A DNA stretch of 64,000 bases, from contig NZ_FMCW01000014.1 of assembly GCF_900091595.1 (NCBI RefSeq), positions 142,947 to 206,946 of the forward strand. Direction: 5' to 3'. Numbering within the stretch: the first letter of the stretch is position 1; the number at the start of each line of letters is the position of its first letter. The stretch comes from Micromonospora haikouensis (lineage in GTDB: Bacteria > Actinomycetota > Actinomycetes > Mycobacteriales > Micromonosporaceae). This document shows, piece by piece, positions 18,361 to 26,917 of this stretch. Below the pieces are notes generated by a model. The model was not told the DNA's origin. It worked only from the letters and a program-made list of their open reading frames with translations, and searched no databases. The position numbers were made by a program, and so were the translations under genes.

Positions 18361-19338
18361 ATGACGCACGAACGCGAGATCACCGCCCCCGTCGACCTCT
18401 GCCTGCCCGACGGCCGGCTCGACCCGGCGGCGGTCGGCTGGACCCGCCGCCCCCTGCACCGGGCGAACCTGCGGGGCTGGGGGCGGACCAAGCGCTGGGA
18501 GTACTGGGGCGTCGTCACCCCCGCCCACGTGATCGGGGTCGTCGTGTCGTCGCTGGACTACGCCGGCGTGCACAGCGTCTACGTGCTCGACCGGGCCACC
18601 GGCGAGGAGGTCAACACCGAGGCGGTGGTGCCGCTGGCCCGCGGGGTGACGCTGCCCGAACGCAGCGGCGTCGGCCCCGTCACCGCGCGCGGGCCGGTGA
18701 CCGTCACCGTCGACCAGCGCCCCGACGGGACCACCCTGCGCGCCACCGCCGGCGACGTCGAGGTCGACCTGGCCATGCCGCTGCCCGCCGGCCACGAGTC
18801 GCTCGGGATCGTCGTGCCGTGGGGCCAACGACGGTTCCAGTACACCGTCAAGGACGTCGGGCGGCCCGTGCACGGCCGGCTGCGCGTCGGCGGGACGTGG
18901 CACGACGTCCCCGCCGACGACTCGTTCGCCGTGCTCGACCACGGCCGCGGCCGGTGGCCGTACTCGATCGCCTGGAACTGGGCGGCGGGCAGCGGACCCG
19001 GCCGGGCCATCCAGCTCGGCGGAAAGTGGACCGACGGCACCGGCAGCACCGAGAACGGGCTGTTCGTCGCCGGCCGGCTCCACAAGATCGGCGACGAGCT
19101 GCGCTGGACGTACGACCGGTCCGACTGGCTACGCCCGTGGCGCATCACCGGCGACCGGGTGGACGTGACGCTGCACCCGTTCCACGAGCGGGCCGCCCGC
19201 ACCAACCTCGGCGTGGTGGCCAACGAGACGCACCAGTGCTTCGGGCACTTCACCGGCTGGGCGGCCACCGACGACGGCGAGCGGGTCGACCTCGACGGGC
19301 TCGTCGGCTGGGCCGAGGAGGCCCGCAACCGCTGGTAG
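18361..19338 (+). CDS. DUF2804 family protein
   Basis: The 325-residue protein matches the DUF2804 family by its long beta-rich sequence and phrases such as KRWEYWGVVTP, FAVLDHGRGRWPY, AWNWAAGSG and QCFGHFTGW. The family has no known reaction; it resembles lipocalin-like or hydroxysteroid-binding folds in overall character, but that is uncertain. The gene has a leaderless promoter (TAACCT at 18349-18354, six bases before the ATG) directly after the terminator of the pectinesterase gene, so it is a separate transcript. Confidence 0.88.
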   Translation: MTHEREITAPVDLCLPDGRLDPAAVGWTRRPLHRANLRGWGRTKRWEYWGVVTPAHVIGVVVSSLDYAGVHSVYVLDRATGEEVNTEAVVPLARGVTLPERSGVGPVTARGPVTVTVDQRPDGTTLRATAGDVEVDLAMPLPAGHESLGIVVPWGQRRFQYTVKDVGRPVHGRLRVGGTWHDVPADDSFAVLDHGRGRWPYSIAWNWAAGSGPGRAIQLGGKWTDGTGSTENGLFVAGRLHKIGDELRWTYDRSDWLRPWRITGDRVDVTLHPFHERAARTNLGVVANETHQCFGHFTGWAATDDGERVDLDGLVGWAEEARNRW

Positions 19339-19371
19339 CCGCGCCTGCCCCGCACCGCGCCCACGTCCCGT

Positions 19372-20304
19372 TCAGCGCAGCAGGCGCACCGCGCCCGGCA
19401 CGGCGGTCACCGTCACCGGCAGGTCGAGGCACCGCTCCCCGTCGGCGTACGTGGTGATCCCCTCGGCGGCCAGCTCCACCGTGCGGGCCCGGTGGCTGCT
19501 CACCAGCGGGTGCCGCACGTGGGTGCCCCGGTAGATGCGCGGCTTCACCCGGATCAGGGTGCGCCGGTCGAACCGGCCGCCGACCACCACGTCCAGCAGG
19601 CCGTCCGTCGGGTCCGCGTCGGGGCAGATCCGCATGCCGCCGCCGTAGCTGGCGCAGTTGCCGACCGCCACCAGCACCGCGTCGCACTCCAACGGCTCGC
19701 CGTCGAGCCGCAGGGTGTAGCGGCGCGGGCGCAGCCGGGCCAGCTCCACCAGGATCGCCAGGTCGTAGCGGCGGGGGCCGCGCGGGCGGCGCATCCGGTT
19801 GGCCCGCTCGTTGACGATCGCGTCGAAGCCGGCGGCGAGCACCGCCCCGTACCACCGGGTGTCGCCGCCGGGGCCGGTCAGCCGGGCCAGGTCCACCGGC
19901 CGGGTCCGGCCCTCGCGCAGCGCGGCGGCGACGGTCTCGACGGCGGCGAGCGGATCGGCGGGGAAGCCGGTGTCGGCGGCGAAGTCGTTGCCGGTGCCGG
20001 CCGGCACCGCAGCGAACGGCACCCCCGTGCCGGCCACCGCCTGCAGGCCCCGGTGCACCGTGCCGTCGCCGCCGACGGTGACCAGGGCGGCGGCCCCGGC
20101 GGCGACGGCGGCCCGGCACGCCGCCTCGGCCTGCGCGCCCGTGCCCGCCTCCAGCAGCCGCACCGGACGGCCGGCCGTCGCCAGCCGGTCCAGCAGGCGC
20201 GGCAGCAGGCCCCGGTGCCGCCCGCGCCCGGCCGTGGGGTTGGCGAGCACGGCGACGGGACCGTCGGGACGCGGCCCGGGGGCGGGGTGGTCGGCTGCGG
20301 TCAC
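19372..20304 (-). CDS. Diacylglycerol/lipid kinase of the DagK family
   Basis: The 310-residue protein carries the family glycine-rich nucleotide site VTVGGDGTVHRGLQ and the following AVPAGTGNDFA, then a beta-sandwich C-terminal domain with CDAVLVAVGNCASYGGGM. It phosphorylates diacylglycerol or a related lipid and recycles lipid for phospholipid synthesis. The GTG start at 20304 is set by a leaderless promoter (TACGGT at 20317-20312 on this strand, seven bases before it). An open frame continues upstream to 20970 but reads as the antisense of the 20468 gene. Confidence 0.92.
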   Translation of the reverse strand: MTAADHPAPGPRPDGPVAVLANPTAGRGRHRGLLPRLLDRLATAGRPVRLLEAGTGAQAEAACRAAVAAGAAALVTVGGDGTVHRGLQAVAGTGVPFAAVPAGTGNDFAADTGFPADPLAAVETVAAALREGRTRPVDLARLTGPGGDTRWYGAVLAAGFDAIVNERANRMRRPRGPRRYDLAILVELARLRPRRYTLRLDGEPLECDAVLVAVGNCASYGGGMRICPDADPTDGLLDVVVGGRFDRRTLIRVKPRIYRGTHVRHPLVSSHRARTVELAAEGITTYADGERCLDLPVTVTAVPGAVRLLR

Positions 20305-20467
20305 GGCGAGCACCGTACCGCCCGCTCGCCCGCCCCGGCACCGGCCTGCCGGCCCGCCCGGAGCGGCCCTCGCGTCGGGCCGGCGGGAATCGTCGCCGAA
20401 GCAATCTGCCGCCGCGTTGAACGACCGGCGGGCCAACCCCGTACGTTCCGGTGAAGGGAGCTGCCCC

Positions 20468-21196
20468 ATGAAGCGCATGACCCCGCTGCTGACGCTGGTG
20501 ACCGGAGCCGGAATGGCGGCCGTGCTGTTCGCGATGAGCGCGCAGGCGGCACCGACGGCCGCACCGCCGAAGGTGGACGCCGCGCCCCCGGCCAGCGCCG
20601 CCGACGCGCCGCCGGCGCCGTCCGGGAGCCAACCGCCCGAGCTGTCCCCGGGTGCCTCGGCGCCCCCGGCGGCGGCCCCCGGCGCGACGGACGTCCCGGC
20701 CGCCGGGACGCCCGAACAGAAGGTGGACGCGAGCTGGACCGGCCGCCTGAACAACGGCGCCACCATCGCCATCACCTCCCGCGACGGCGCCGCCGAGGCG
20801 TACGTCTGCGACGGCAAGGACATGGAGCTGTGGCTGCGCGGCACGGCCACCGACGGCAAGCTCGCCCTCGACGGCAAGGACGCCACGCTCACCGGGACGT
20901 TCGACGGCTCCGAGGCGACCGGCAAGCTGACCATCGGCGGCGACACGACCACGTTCACCGCGAAGGCCACGGCGGGAACCGCCCCCGTGGTCTACCGGGC
21001 GACCCCGCAGCTGCGGGACGCCGGGGTCGACGGCGGCTGGATCCTGCGGCCCGACGGCACCCAGATCGGCGTGCTCACCTGGAACGGCCGGCCGATCCCG
21101 GCGCCGCCGCTGGACCCCGCGTTCGGCACCACGATCGTCGAGGGGCTGACCGTCACCGCCCGGCCGGTGATCCCCGCGCCGGAGCCCGGCCGGTGA
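20468..21196 (+). CDS. Secreted Pro/Ala-rich protein, first gene of a Rieske redox module
   Basis: The 242-residue protein has a Sec signal (MKRMTPLLTLVTGAGMAAVLFAMSAQA, written here as one 27-residue region at 1-27 with cleavage near AQA). A disordered Pro/Ala linker covers residues about 28-85 and a beta-rich domain of about 150 residues follows (WTGRLNNGATIAITS, VCDGKDMELWLRG, GTFDGSEATGKL). GAAGGGAG precedes the ATG. It overlaps the next gene by four bases (GTGA). I do not recognise the domain. By context it is an extracellular partner of the membrane protein and Rieske protein that follow. Confidence 0.82.
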   Translation: MKRMTPLLTLVTGAGMAAVLFAMSAQAAPTAAPPKVDAAPPASAADAPPAPSGSQPPELSPGASAPPAAAPGATDVPAAGTPEQKVDASWTGRLNNGATIAITSRDGAAEAYVCDGKDMELWLRGTATDGKLALDGKDATLTGTFDGSEATGKLTIGGDTTTFTAKATAGTAPVVYRATPQLRDAGVDGGWILRPDGTQIGVLTWNGRPIPAPPLDPAFGTTIVEGLTVTARPVIPAPEPGR

Positions 21197-22245
21197 CCAG
21201 CGGCGACTGGCGCGCCGGCACGGACGTCGCCCCGGCCGGCGACGCCTGGGACAGCGGCACGAAGGCCGCGCCCCGCGTCGACTGGGACACCCCGCCCGAG
21301 GTCGACGTGTGGGGCGGCGACGCGGACAGCGCGCCCCGGGACGGCGCCTGGGACGGCGGGAACGACGACGGCCCACGGGCCGGCGGGTGGATCGGCGACG
21401 CCGGCGACGCGCCCCGCGCCGGCAGGCCGGGCCGCGACGACGCCCCCCGCGCCGGGGCGTGGGACGCCGGCCCGGACACCGGGCCGGAGGTCGACGTGTG
21501 GGGCACCGGGACGGGTGCCCGCCCCGGTGGCGACCGGTGGGACGCCAGCCGCAAGAAGGTTCGGCCCGAGGTCGACACCTGGCGCGCCGGCCGCGACGGT
21601 GGGCCGGACGCCGACCGGTCCCGCGACGGCCGGGACCCCGGCGACGACGATCGGGGCCTGCGGGTGCTGCCCGATCCCGCCGCGTTCGCGGCGCGGCTCG
21701 CCGCCGAGACCGAACCGGCCCGCACTGCCTCGCTGCTGCTGCCGGTGCTCGCCGGCGCGGCGGTCGCCGTGGCCACCGGCGTCTACGCCAAACTGCACCA
21801 GCCCACCGGCATCGCCGTCAACGTCGCCGGCTTCACCGGGCCGATGCAGGTCAAGGTGTGGCTGGGCAGCGGCGCGATGGCGCTCGCCGTGGTGCAGGTG
21901 CTGTCGGCGCTGGCGATGTGGGGGCGGCTCGGCGGCTTCCGCCCGTCCTGGGCGGGCGTCGCCCACCGTTGGTCCGGCCGGGTGGCGTTCCTGCTCGCCG
22001 TGCCCGTGGCCGTGCACTGCCTGTACGCCCTCGGCTTCGCCTCCTACGACCTGCGCACCCTGGCGCACTCCCTGTTCGGCTGCTTCTTCTTCGGCATGTT
22101 CACCACGAAGATGCTGGCCCTGCCGAAGCCGGGACTGGCCGGCTGGGTCCTGCCCGTCACCGGCGGGGCGGTCTTCGTCGCCCTCACGGCGATCTGGCTG
22201 ACCTCGTCGCTGTGGTACTTCACCACCTTCGGGATCACCCGGTGA
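21193..22245 (+). CDS. DUF6529-type membrane protein, possible heme-binding, with repetitive N-terminal tail
   Basis: The 350-residue product has a hydrophilic N-terminus of about 150 residues built from short repeats (PEVDVW at about 35 and 100, PEVDTW at about 121, and several APRAGAW-like units). Five transmembrane helices follow (about 178-350). Histidines in AHRWSGR, AVHCLY and LAHSLFG are placed as in b-type heme membrane proteins. The family name DUF6529 is recalled, not searched. The GTG start overlaps the upstream stop by four bases. With the Rieske protein next to it, it probably passes electrons across or along the membrane; this is inference. Confidence 0.8.
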   Translation: MTSGDWRAGTDVAPAGDAWDSGTKAAPRVDWDTPPEVDVWGGDADSAPRDGAWDGGNDDGPRAGGWIGDAGDAPRAGRPGRDDAPRAGAWDAGPDTGPEVDVWGTGTGARPGGDRWDASRKKVRPEVDTWRAGRDGGPDADRSRDGRDPGDDDRGLRVLPDPAAFAARLAAETEPARTASLLLPVLAGAAVAVATGVYAKLHQPTGIAVNVAGFTGPMQVKVWLGSGAMALAVVQVLSALAMWGRLGGFRPSWAGVAHRWSGRVAFLLAVPVAVHCLYALGFASYDLRTLAHSLFGCFFFGMFTTKMLALPKPGLAGWVLPVTGGAVFVALTAIWLTSSLWYFTTFGITR

Positions 22246-22334
22246 CGCCGCCCGCCGGCACCGACAGAGGGTCGTTCGTCGGCACCGCCAGCAGACCGCC
22301 GGTCGGCACCGAACGCAGCGAGGAGAGCAGCGCG

Positions 22335-22856
22335 ATGACCGACGAGTACCGGCCGTGCCCGTCCCGCCGGGCCGTCCTGTGCGCCACCGGCGCGGCGGGC
22401 GTCACCGCCCTGCTGACCGGCTGCCAGACCTACGGGGAGCCCGTCGCCGCCCCGGTGGCGGCCGACCCGCCCGGCGGCGACGCGCCGGCCAGCGGGGACC
22501 CGGTGGCCGAGCCCGCCGGCAGCGGCGACCCGGCCGACGCCGACGCCGATCCCCCCGCCGGTGGGCAGGCGGCGGCGCTGGCCGCCGTGGCCGACCTGCC
22601 CGTCGGCGGCGGTCGGATCCTCGCCGACCGGGGCGTGGTGCTGACCCGGCCGACGCAGGAGACCGTCAAGGCGTACTCCGCCACCTGCACCCACGCCGGC
22701 TGCACCGTCACCCGCGTCGCCGACGGCACCATCGTCTGCGGCTGCCACAACAGCAGATTCGACATCGCCGACGGGTCGGTGCGCGGCGGGCCGGCCGGCT
22801 CGCCGCTGCCGCCGGTCGCGGTGTCGGTCCGCGACGGCCAGGTCCTGCTCGCCTGA
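22335..22856 (+). CDS. Rieske [2Fe-2S] lipoprotein
   Basis: The 173-residue protein starts with a Tat-like, lipobox signal (SRRAVLCATGAAGVTALLTGC; the Cys near residue 30 is the lipid anchor). A Pro/Asp/Ala linker and a compact Rieske domain follow, with ligands in CTHAGC and CGCHNSRF. It is a one-electron carrier on the outer face of the membrane. The ATG at 22335 has GAGGAGAG in front; an upstream in-frame GTG at 22242, overlapping the previous stop, would hide the signal peptide. It belongs to the three-gene module beginning at 20468. Confidence 0.92.
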   Translation: MTDEYRPCPSRRAVLCATGAAGVTALLTGCQTYGEPVAAPVAADPPGGDAPASGDPVAEPAGSGDPADADADPPAGGQAAALAAVADLPVGGGRILADRGVVLTRPTQETVKAYSATCTHAGCTVTRVADGTIVCGCHNSRFDIADGSVRGGPAGSPLPPVAVSVRDGQVLLA

Positions 22857-22907
22857 CGGCGCCTCACGACGCCACTGCCGGCCCGACGGGTCGCACCCCC
22901 GGCACGA

Positions 22908-22943
22908 CGAAGGCCCGCCCCGAACTTCCGGGGCGGGCCTTCG
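22908..22943. terminator. Bidirectional terminator between the Rieske gene and tatC
   Basis: A perfect 14-bp stem (22908-22921 with 22930-22943; CGAAGGCCCGCCCC) with an 8-base loop lies between convergent genes. It can serve both strands. Confidence 0.8.
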
Positions 22944-22957
22944 CGTCGTCAGCCTCG

Positions 22958-23911
22958 TCAGGTCATGTCGTCGTAGCGCCGGTCGATCGGCGCCGGCGCG
23001 GCCACCGGCTCCGGAGCCCCGATCGGGTCCGAGGCCTCGATTCGCTGGCTGGGCGGCACCCGGTCGTCATTGAGCTCCAACGGCGACACCTCGTCGTCGG
23101 CGATCCCCGCGTAGATCTCCTTGCCCCGCCCGCGCCGCTTGTCGTTGAGGAACGCGACACCCACGGCGACGAAGTAGAGCAGACACAGCGCCGCCGCCAG
23201 CAGGGTCATGCCGAACGGCCCCGGGTCGGGCGTGGCGATCGCGGCGAAGGCGAACGAAATGAAGATCACCGCACGCCACCAGCTGAGCAGCCGCTTCGCG
23301 CTGGCCACCCCGGTGAAGTTGAGCATCAGCAGGATCAGCGGGAACTCGAACGCCACCCCGAACAGCAGGATCATGTTGGTGACGAAGGAGATGTACCGGG
23401 TGACCTCAAGTTGGGTGGACAGGCCCGTGACGCCCGACTCCATCAGGAACGCCAGGCCCTTGTCCACCACCAGGAACGCCAGCAGCGCGCCGCCCGCGAA
23501 CAGCGGCGCGGCGATGGAGACGAACACGTACGCCCACTTGCGCTCGTGCCGGTGCAGGCCGGGGGCGATGAACGCCCACAGTTGGTAGAGCCAGACGGGC
23601 GCGCCGATGATCAGGCCGATCCACAGCGCCAGCTTCAGCTTGAGGATGAAGCCGTCCGCCGGGGAGAGCTGAAGGAACTGCTGACACTCGCCGAGCGCGT
23701 CGGTGGCATCGGGCAGCCGGCAGTAGGGCTGCTTCAACAGCTGGAACGCCGGATCGGCCAGCAGGAAACCGCCGATCAGGCCGACCACGATCGCCAGCGA
23801 CGCCCGGAACAACCGGGAGCGCAGCTCACGGATGTGGTCCATGAGCGTCATGGAACCGTCGGCGGCCTGCTCGAACTTGCTCGGTCCGCGTTTACGAAGG
23901 GCGAAGGCCAC
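22958..23911 (-). CDS. tatC: Twin-arginine translocase subunit TatC
   Basis: The 317-residue protein has six transmembrane helices and the conserved TatC N-terminal phrase SMTLMDHIRELRSRLFRAS. It also has PVWLYQLWAFIAPGLHRHERKW and FEFPLILLMLNFTGV. It is the receptor core that recognises RR signal peptides of folded proteins; the window itself encodes such cargo (GH127 enzyme, Rieske protein). The C-terminal 50 residues are acidic and Pro-rich, as in other actinobacteria. It follows tatA by 18 bases in the same direction and probably shares its transcript. Confidence 0.97.
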   Translation of the reverse strand: MAFALRKRGPSKFEQAADGSMTLMDHIRELRSRLFRASLAIVVGLIGGFLLADPAFQLLKQPYCRLPDATDALGECQQFLQLSPADGFILKLKLALWIGLIIGAPVWLYQLWAFIAPGLHRHERKWAYVFVSIAAPLFAGGALLAFLVVDKGLAFLMESGVTGLSTQLEVTRYISFVTNMILLFGVAFEFPLILLMLNFTGVASAKRLLSWWRAVIFISFAFAAIATPDPGPFGMTLLAAALCLLYFVAVGVAFLNDKRRGRGKEIYAGIADDEVSPLELNDDRVPPSQRIEASDPIGAPEPVAAPAPIDRRYDDMT

Positions 23912-23929
23912 GGTGGTCGGGCCCCTCGG

Positions 23930-24259
23930 TCAGTGGTCGCGGACGCGCTGCACCGGGTCGATGACCGGCTGCTGCGGAGCCTGCGGCGGGGCGTACGGCT
24001 GCTGCTGCGTAAACGGCTGCGGCTGCGCGTACGACTGCTGGGGCTGCGCGGCGTTCGGCGGCAGCGGCTGGTAGCCGGCCTGGGCGTCGGCCTTCTCGGC
24101 CAGATCGCGGTCGTCGTCGTGCAGGCTCTTCGTCTCGGCCTTGATGATCCGCAGCGAACGGCCCAGCGAGCGGGCCGCGTCGGGAAGCCGCTTCGCGCCG
24201 AAGAGCAGGATCATCACGACCACGAGTACGGCGATGTGCCACGGCTTGAGGGCACCCAT
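23930..24259 (-). CDS. tatA: Twin-arginine translocase subunit TatA
   Basis: The 109-residue protein has one N-terminal membrane helix (WHIAVLVVVMILLFGAKRLP), the FGAKRLP hinge, an amphipathic helix (AARSLGRSLRIIKAETKSL) and a Gln/Pro-rich tail. It forms the export pore with TatC, encoded next. GGAGC lies before the ATG. The order pafB-pafC-tatA-tatC seen here is the usual actinobacterial arrangement, with one extra small gene between pafC and tatA. Confidence 0.96.
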   Translation of the reverse strand: MGALKPWHIAVLVVVMILLFGAKRLPDAARSLGRSLRIIKAETKSLHDDDRDLAEKADAQAGYQPLPPNAAQPQQSYAQPQPFTQQQPYAPPQAPQQPVIDPVQRVRDH

Positions 24260-24479
24260 GGGAAGCTCCAGTCGCTCTGTGTCGTCGTGGGGGTGTTACC
24301 GGAGCCCATCGTACGTCCGTTGAGGGCCGTTGCCACCCGCCGGACGCTGGTGGTTTCGACCGGCTGGTGAAGTGTTGACCAACTCCGCGCGTCCCGTCAA
24401 CCACCCGGACCCGGATCCCACCTGCGGATACCCGCCCCCGCGCCGGCCGCCGGGCGCACGCGCAGCGGCCCGGGTCGAT

Positions 24480-24728
24480 CTAGTGGCCGCGCTTCGCCTT
24501 GATCACGGCCAGGCGGCGCTGGGTGAGCTCCACCTGCCCCTGCATCGCCTCCGCGCGCTCCTGCAGCGCCTCGGCCGACACCCGCAGCGCCTCCGCCTCC
24601 GCCTGGCGGCCCTGCAACGCCATCGCCGCCCGCCGCAGCCGGGGCAGCCGGACCAGCACCGGCCGCACGGCCAGCGCCAGCACCACGAACGCGAACAGCA
24701 CCACCGCGACCACGATCCACTTCACCAC
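24480..24728 (-). CDS. Small membrane-anchored coiled-coil protein
   Basis: The 82-residue protein has one N-terminal membrane helix (VKWIVVAVVLFAFVVLALAV) followed by a charged helical tail rich in Ala/Glu/Gln (LQGRQAEAEALRVSAEALQERAE, split across residues 40-62), likely a coiled coil. GTG at 24728 gives the helix right after the start; an ATG at 24770 would overlap pafC by 32 bases and add Arg-rich residues. It lies between pafC and tatA on the same strand, 10 bases after pafC. Function unknown. Confidence 0.72.
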   Translation of the reverse strand: MVKWIVVAVVLFAFVVLALAVRPVLVRLPRLRRAAMALQGRQAEAEALRVSAEALQERAEAMQGQVELTQRRLAVIKAKRGH

Positions 24729-24738
24729 GGCGGCCAGC

Positions 24739-25788
24739 CTACCGGGGCGACGCGGACCCCGCCGGGTCACCCGACGGCGCGCCGTCCGGGCTGGCGTACG
24801 CCTCCAGCGCCGCGACCGCCTGCGCCCGGACCTGATCGGCCAGCTCCGCCGGGGCGACCACGGCCACCCCGGGGCCCAGGCCCAGCACGAACCGGCGGGC
24901 CCAGCCCAGGTCGGTCACCCGCAGCGACACCAGCCACTGGTCGCCGTCGCCGCGCTCGACCCGCTCGCACGGATAGTATTCCGTGATCCACCGCTCGCCC
25001 CGACCGATCCGCAACGTGATCAACGGCAGGTCCGGCGACGGGCGGAACACCCCCTCGGTGAGGTCGTGCGGCCGGGCCTGCGGCGGCACCACCGCCGGCT
25101 CGTCCAGCTCGACGACCGCGTCGATCCGGTCGGCCCGGAACAGCCGGACCTCCTCCGCGCGGCGACACCACGCCTCCACGTACGCCCGGCCGCCCACCAT
25201 CAGCATCCGCAGCGGGTCGATGACCCGCTCGGTCGTCTCGTCCCGGGCCGGCGTGTAGTAGGTGATCCGCAGCGCCCGGCCCCGCCCCACGGCGGCCCGC
25301 AGCTGCTCCACCCGCCGGCTGTCCGCCTGCAGGCGCACCTCCACCGGGGCGCCGACCAGGTCACCCGCCGCATTCTCGATCTTCGCGAGGGCCCGCTCCA
25401 CCGCCTCCCGGTTGGCCACCCCCGGCGTCTCGGCGAGCATCCGCAACGCCACCACCAGCGCCAGCGCCTCGTCGGGGGTCAACCGCAGCGGCCGGTCGAT
25501 CCCCGCGTCGTAGGTGATGGTCACCCGGTCACCGTCGAACGCCATGTCGATCAGGTCACCCGGGCCGTAACCGGGCAGCCCGCACACCCACAGCAGCTCC
25601 AGGTCCTCCCGCAGCTGCCGCTCGGTCACCCCCAGGTCACCGGCCGCCTCGGCGATCTCGATCCCCGGCCGGGCTAGCAGATAGGGCACCAGGTTGAGCA
25701 GCCGGGCCAGCCGGTCGGCCGACGCCCGGTTGCCGCCGGCACGCGGGCCGGTCGGGCGGGCGGCCGGACGGGTCGCCGGGCGGGTCAT
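24739..25788 (-). CDS. pafC: WYL-domain transcription factor PafC
   Basis: The 349-residue protein has an N-terminal winged helix (RLARLLNLVPYLLARPGIEIAE...) and a WYL domain (residues about 150-240, RALRITYYTPARDETTERVIDPLRM...). A C-terminal WCX extension ends in LADQVRAQAVAALEAY. In mycobacteria PafB and PafC act together to activate the RecA/LexA-independent DNA damage response; the WYL domain is thought to sense nucleic acid. The start overlaps the pafB stop by four bases (ATGA), fitting a fixed 1:1 pair. Confidence 0.93.
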   Translation of the reverse strand: MTRPATRPAARPTGPRAGGNRASADRLARLLNLVPYLLARPGIEIAEAAGDLGVTERQLREDLELLWVCGLPGYGPGDLIDMAFDGDRVTITYDAGIDRPLRLTPDEALALVVALRMLAETPGVANREAVERALAKIENAAGDLVGAPVEVRLQADSRRVEQLRAAVGRGRALRITYYTPARDETTERVIDPLRMLMVGGRAYVEAWCRRAEEVRLFRADRIDAVVELDEPAVVPPQARPHDLTEGVFRPSPDLPLITLRIGRGERWITEYYPCERVERGDGDQWLVSLRVTDLGWARRFVLGLGPGVAVVAPAELADQVRAQAVAALEAYASPDGAPSGDPAGSASPR

Positions 25789-26783
25789 CGGGCACCTCCG
25801 GTCACGGTCAGCTCGTCGTGCCGGGCGGCGATCTCCTTGAGCCGCTGGATCACCGCCTCGCGCACCTCCGGCGGGTCGAGCACCCGCACGTCCGGGCCGT
25901 ACCCCACCAACTTGGCGGCCAGGGACTCCGCGTCCGCGTACGGCAGGACCAGCCGGTCCCCCGCGGGCCCGGAACCGCTGTCGACCGCCCAGCGACGCAG
26001 CCCCGCCGCGCGGCCCGGACGGACCAGGACCGTCGCCCGGCCCGTGCGCTCCACCGGCCCCGACCAGCGCGCCACGTGGCTGATCAGATCCAGCCCCGGC
26101 GGCGGCTCGAAGCCGCCCGGGGCGCCGGCCACCCGGACCGCGCCCACCACCCGCGACAGCCGGAAACAGCGGGTCGCCGCCCGGTCCAGGTCGTGCCCCA
26201 CCACATACCACCGGCCCCGCCAGCAGACCACGCCCCACGGCTGCACGCGGCGGCGGGTCGGGTCGTCACGGTCGGGCGCCCGGTAGTCGAAGCTCACCTC
26301 GCGGCGGTCCCGCGCGGCGGCCGTCAACGGCGCGAACGCCGGATCGACCGTCACCATCGGCTCCAGGCCCAGGGTCGCCTGCGGGTCCACATCCACCCCG
26401 GCGGCGCGCAGCTTCGCCAGCCCCGACGACGCGGCGGCCGCCAGCCCCGCGTGCTGCCACAACCGGGCGGCGATGCCGACCGCCGCGGCCTCGTCCGGCT
26501 CCAGCGGGATGTCCGGCAGCGCGTACTCCCGGTGGGCGATGCGGTAACCCGGCTCCGAGTCGAAGACGCTCGCCGTGCCCGTCTCCAGCGGCACCCCCAG
26601 CTCACGCAGCTCGGCCTTGTCCCGCTCGAACTTGCGCTGGAACGCTTCGTGATCCTTCGCGTCGTCCGGATCGTGCTCGTAACCGGGCACGGTCGCGGCG
26701 ATCTGCGCGGCGGTCAGGAACCGTCGCGTCGACAACAGGCAGATCACCAGGTTGACCAGGCGTTCGGTGCGGGTCCGCGACAC
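25785..26783 (-). CDS. pafB: WYL-domain transcription factor PafB
   Basis: The 332-residue partner of PafC has the typical N-terminus TRTERLVNLVICLLSTRRFLTAAQIAATVPGY (residues 3-34). A WYL domain follows (VSFDYRAPDRDDPTRRRVQPWGVVCW near 175-200) and a WCX end. GTG at 26783 lies six bases after TAGCGT on this strand, so the operon starts with a leaderless message. Unlike many actinobacteria, pafB does not follow pafA directly: a CDF transporter and a DUF3866 gene on the other strand lie between. Confidence 0.94.
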   Translation of the reverse strand: MSRTRTERLVNLVICLLSTRRFLTAAQIAATVPGYEHDPDDAKDHEAFQRKFERDKAELRELGVPLETGTASVFDSEPGYRIAHREYALPDIPLEPDEAAAVGIAARLWQHAGLAAAASSGLAKLRAAGVDVDPQATLGLEPMVTVDPAFAPLTAAARDRREVSFDYRAPDRDDPTRRRVQPWGVVCWRGRWYVVGHDLDRAATRCFRLSRVVGAVRVAGAPGGFEPPPGLDLISHVARWSGPVERTGRATVLVRPGRAAGLRRWAVDSGSGPAGDRLVLPYADAESLAAKLVGYGPDVRVLDPPEVREAVIQRLKEIAARHDELTVTGGAR

Positions 26784-26917
26784 GTGTGCACGCTAGCAGC
26801 CCGCGCCGCGCGGGCGTGCACCCAATCCGGGCGCGTCGCGGCAACGCCATAACACTCACGCTGGGTGACCGCAACGGCACCGCTGCGGGCCCCGCCGGGC
26901 GGCCATAGGGTGGCCCC

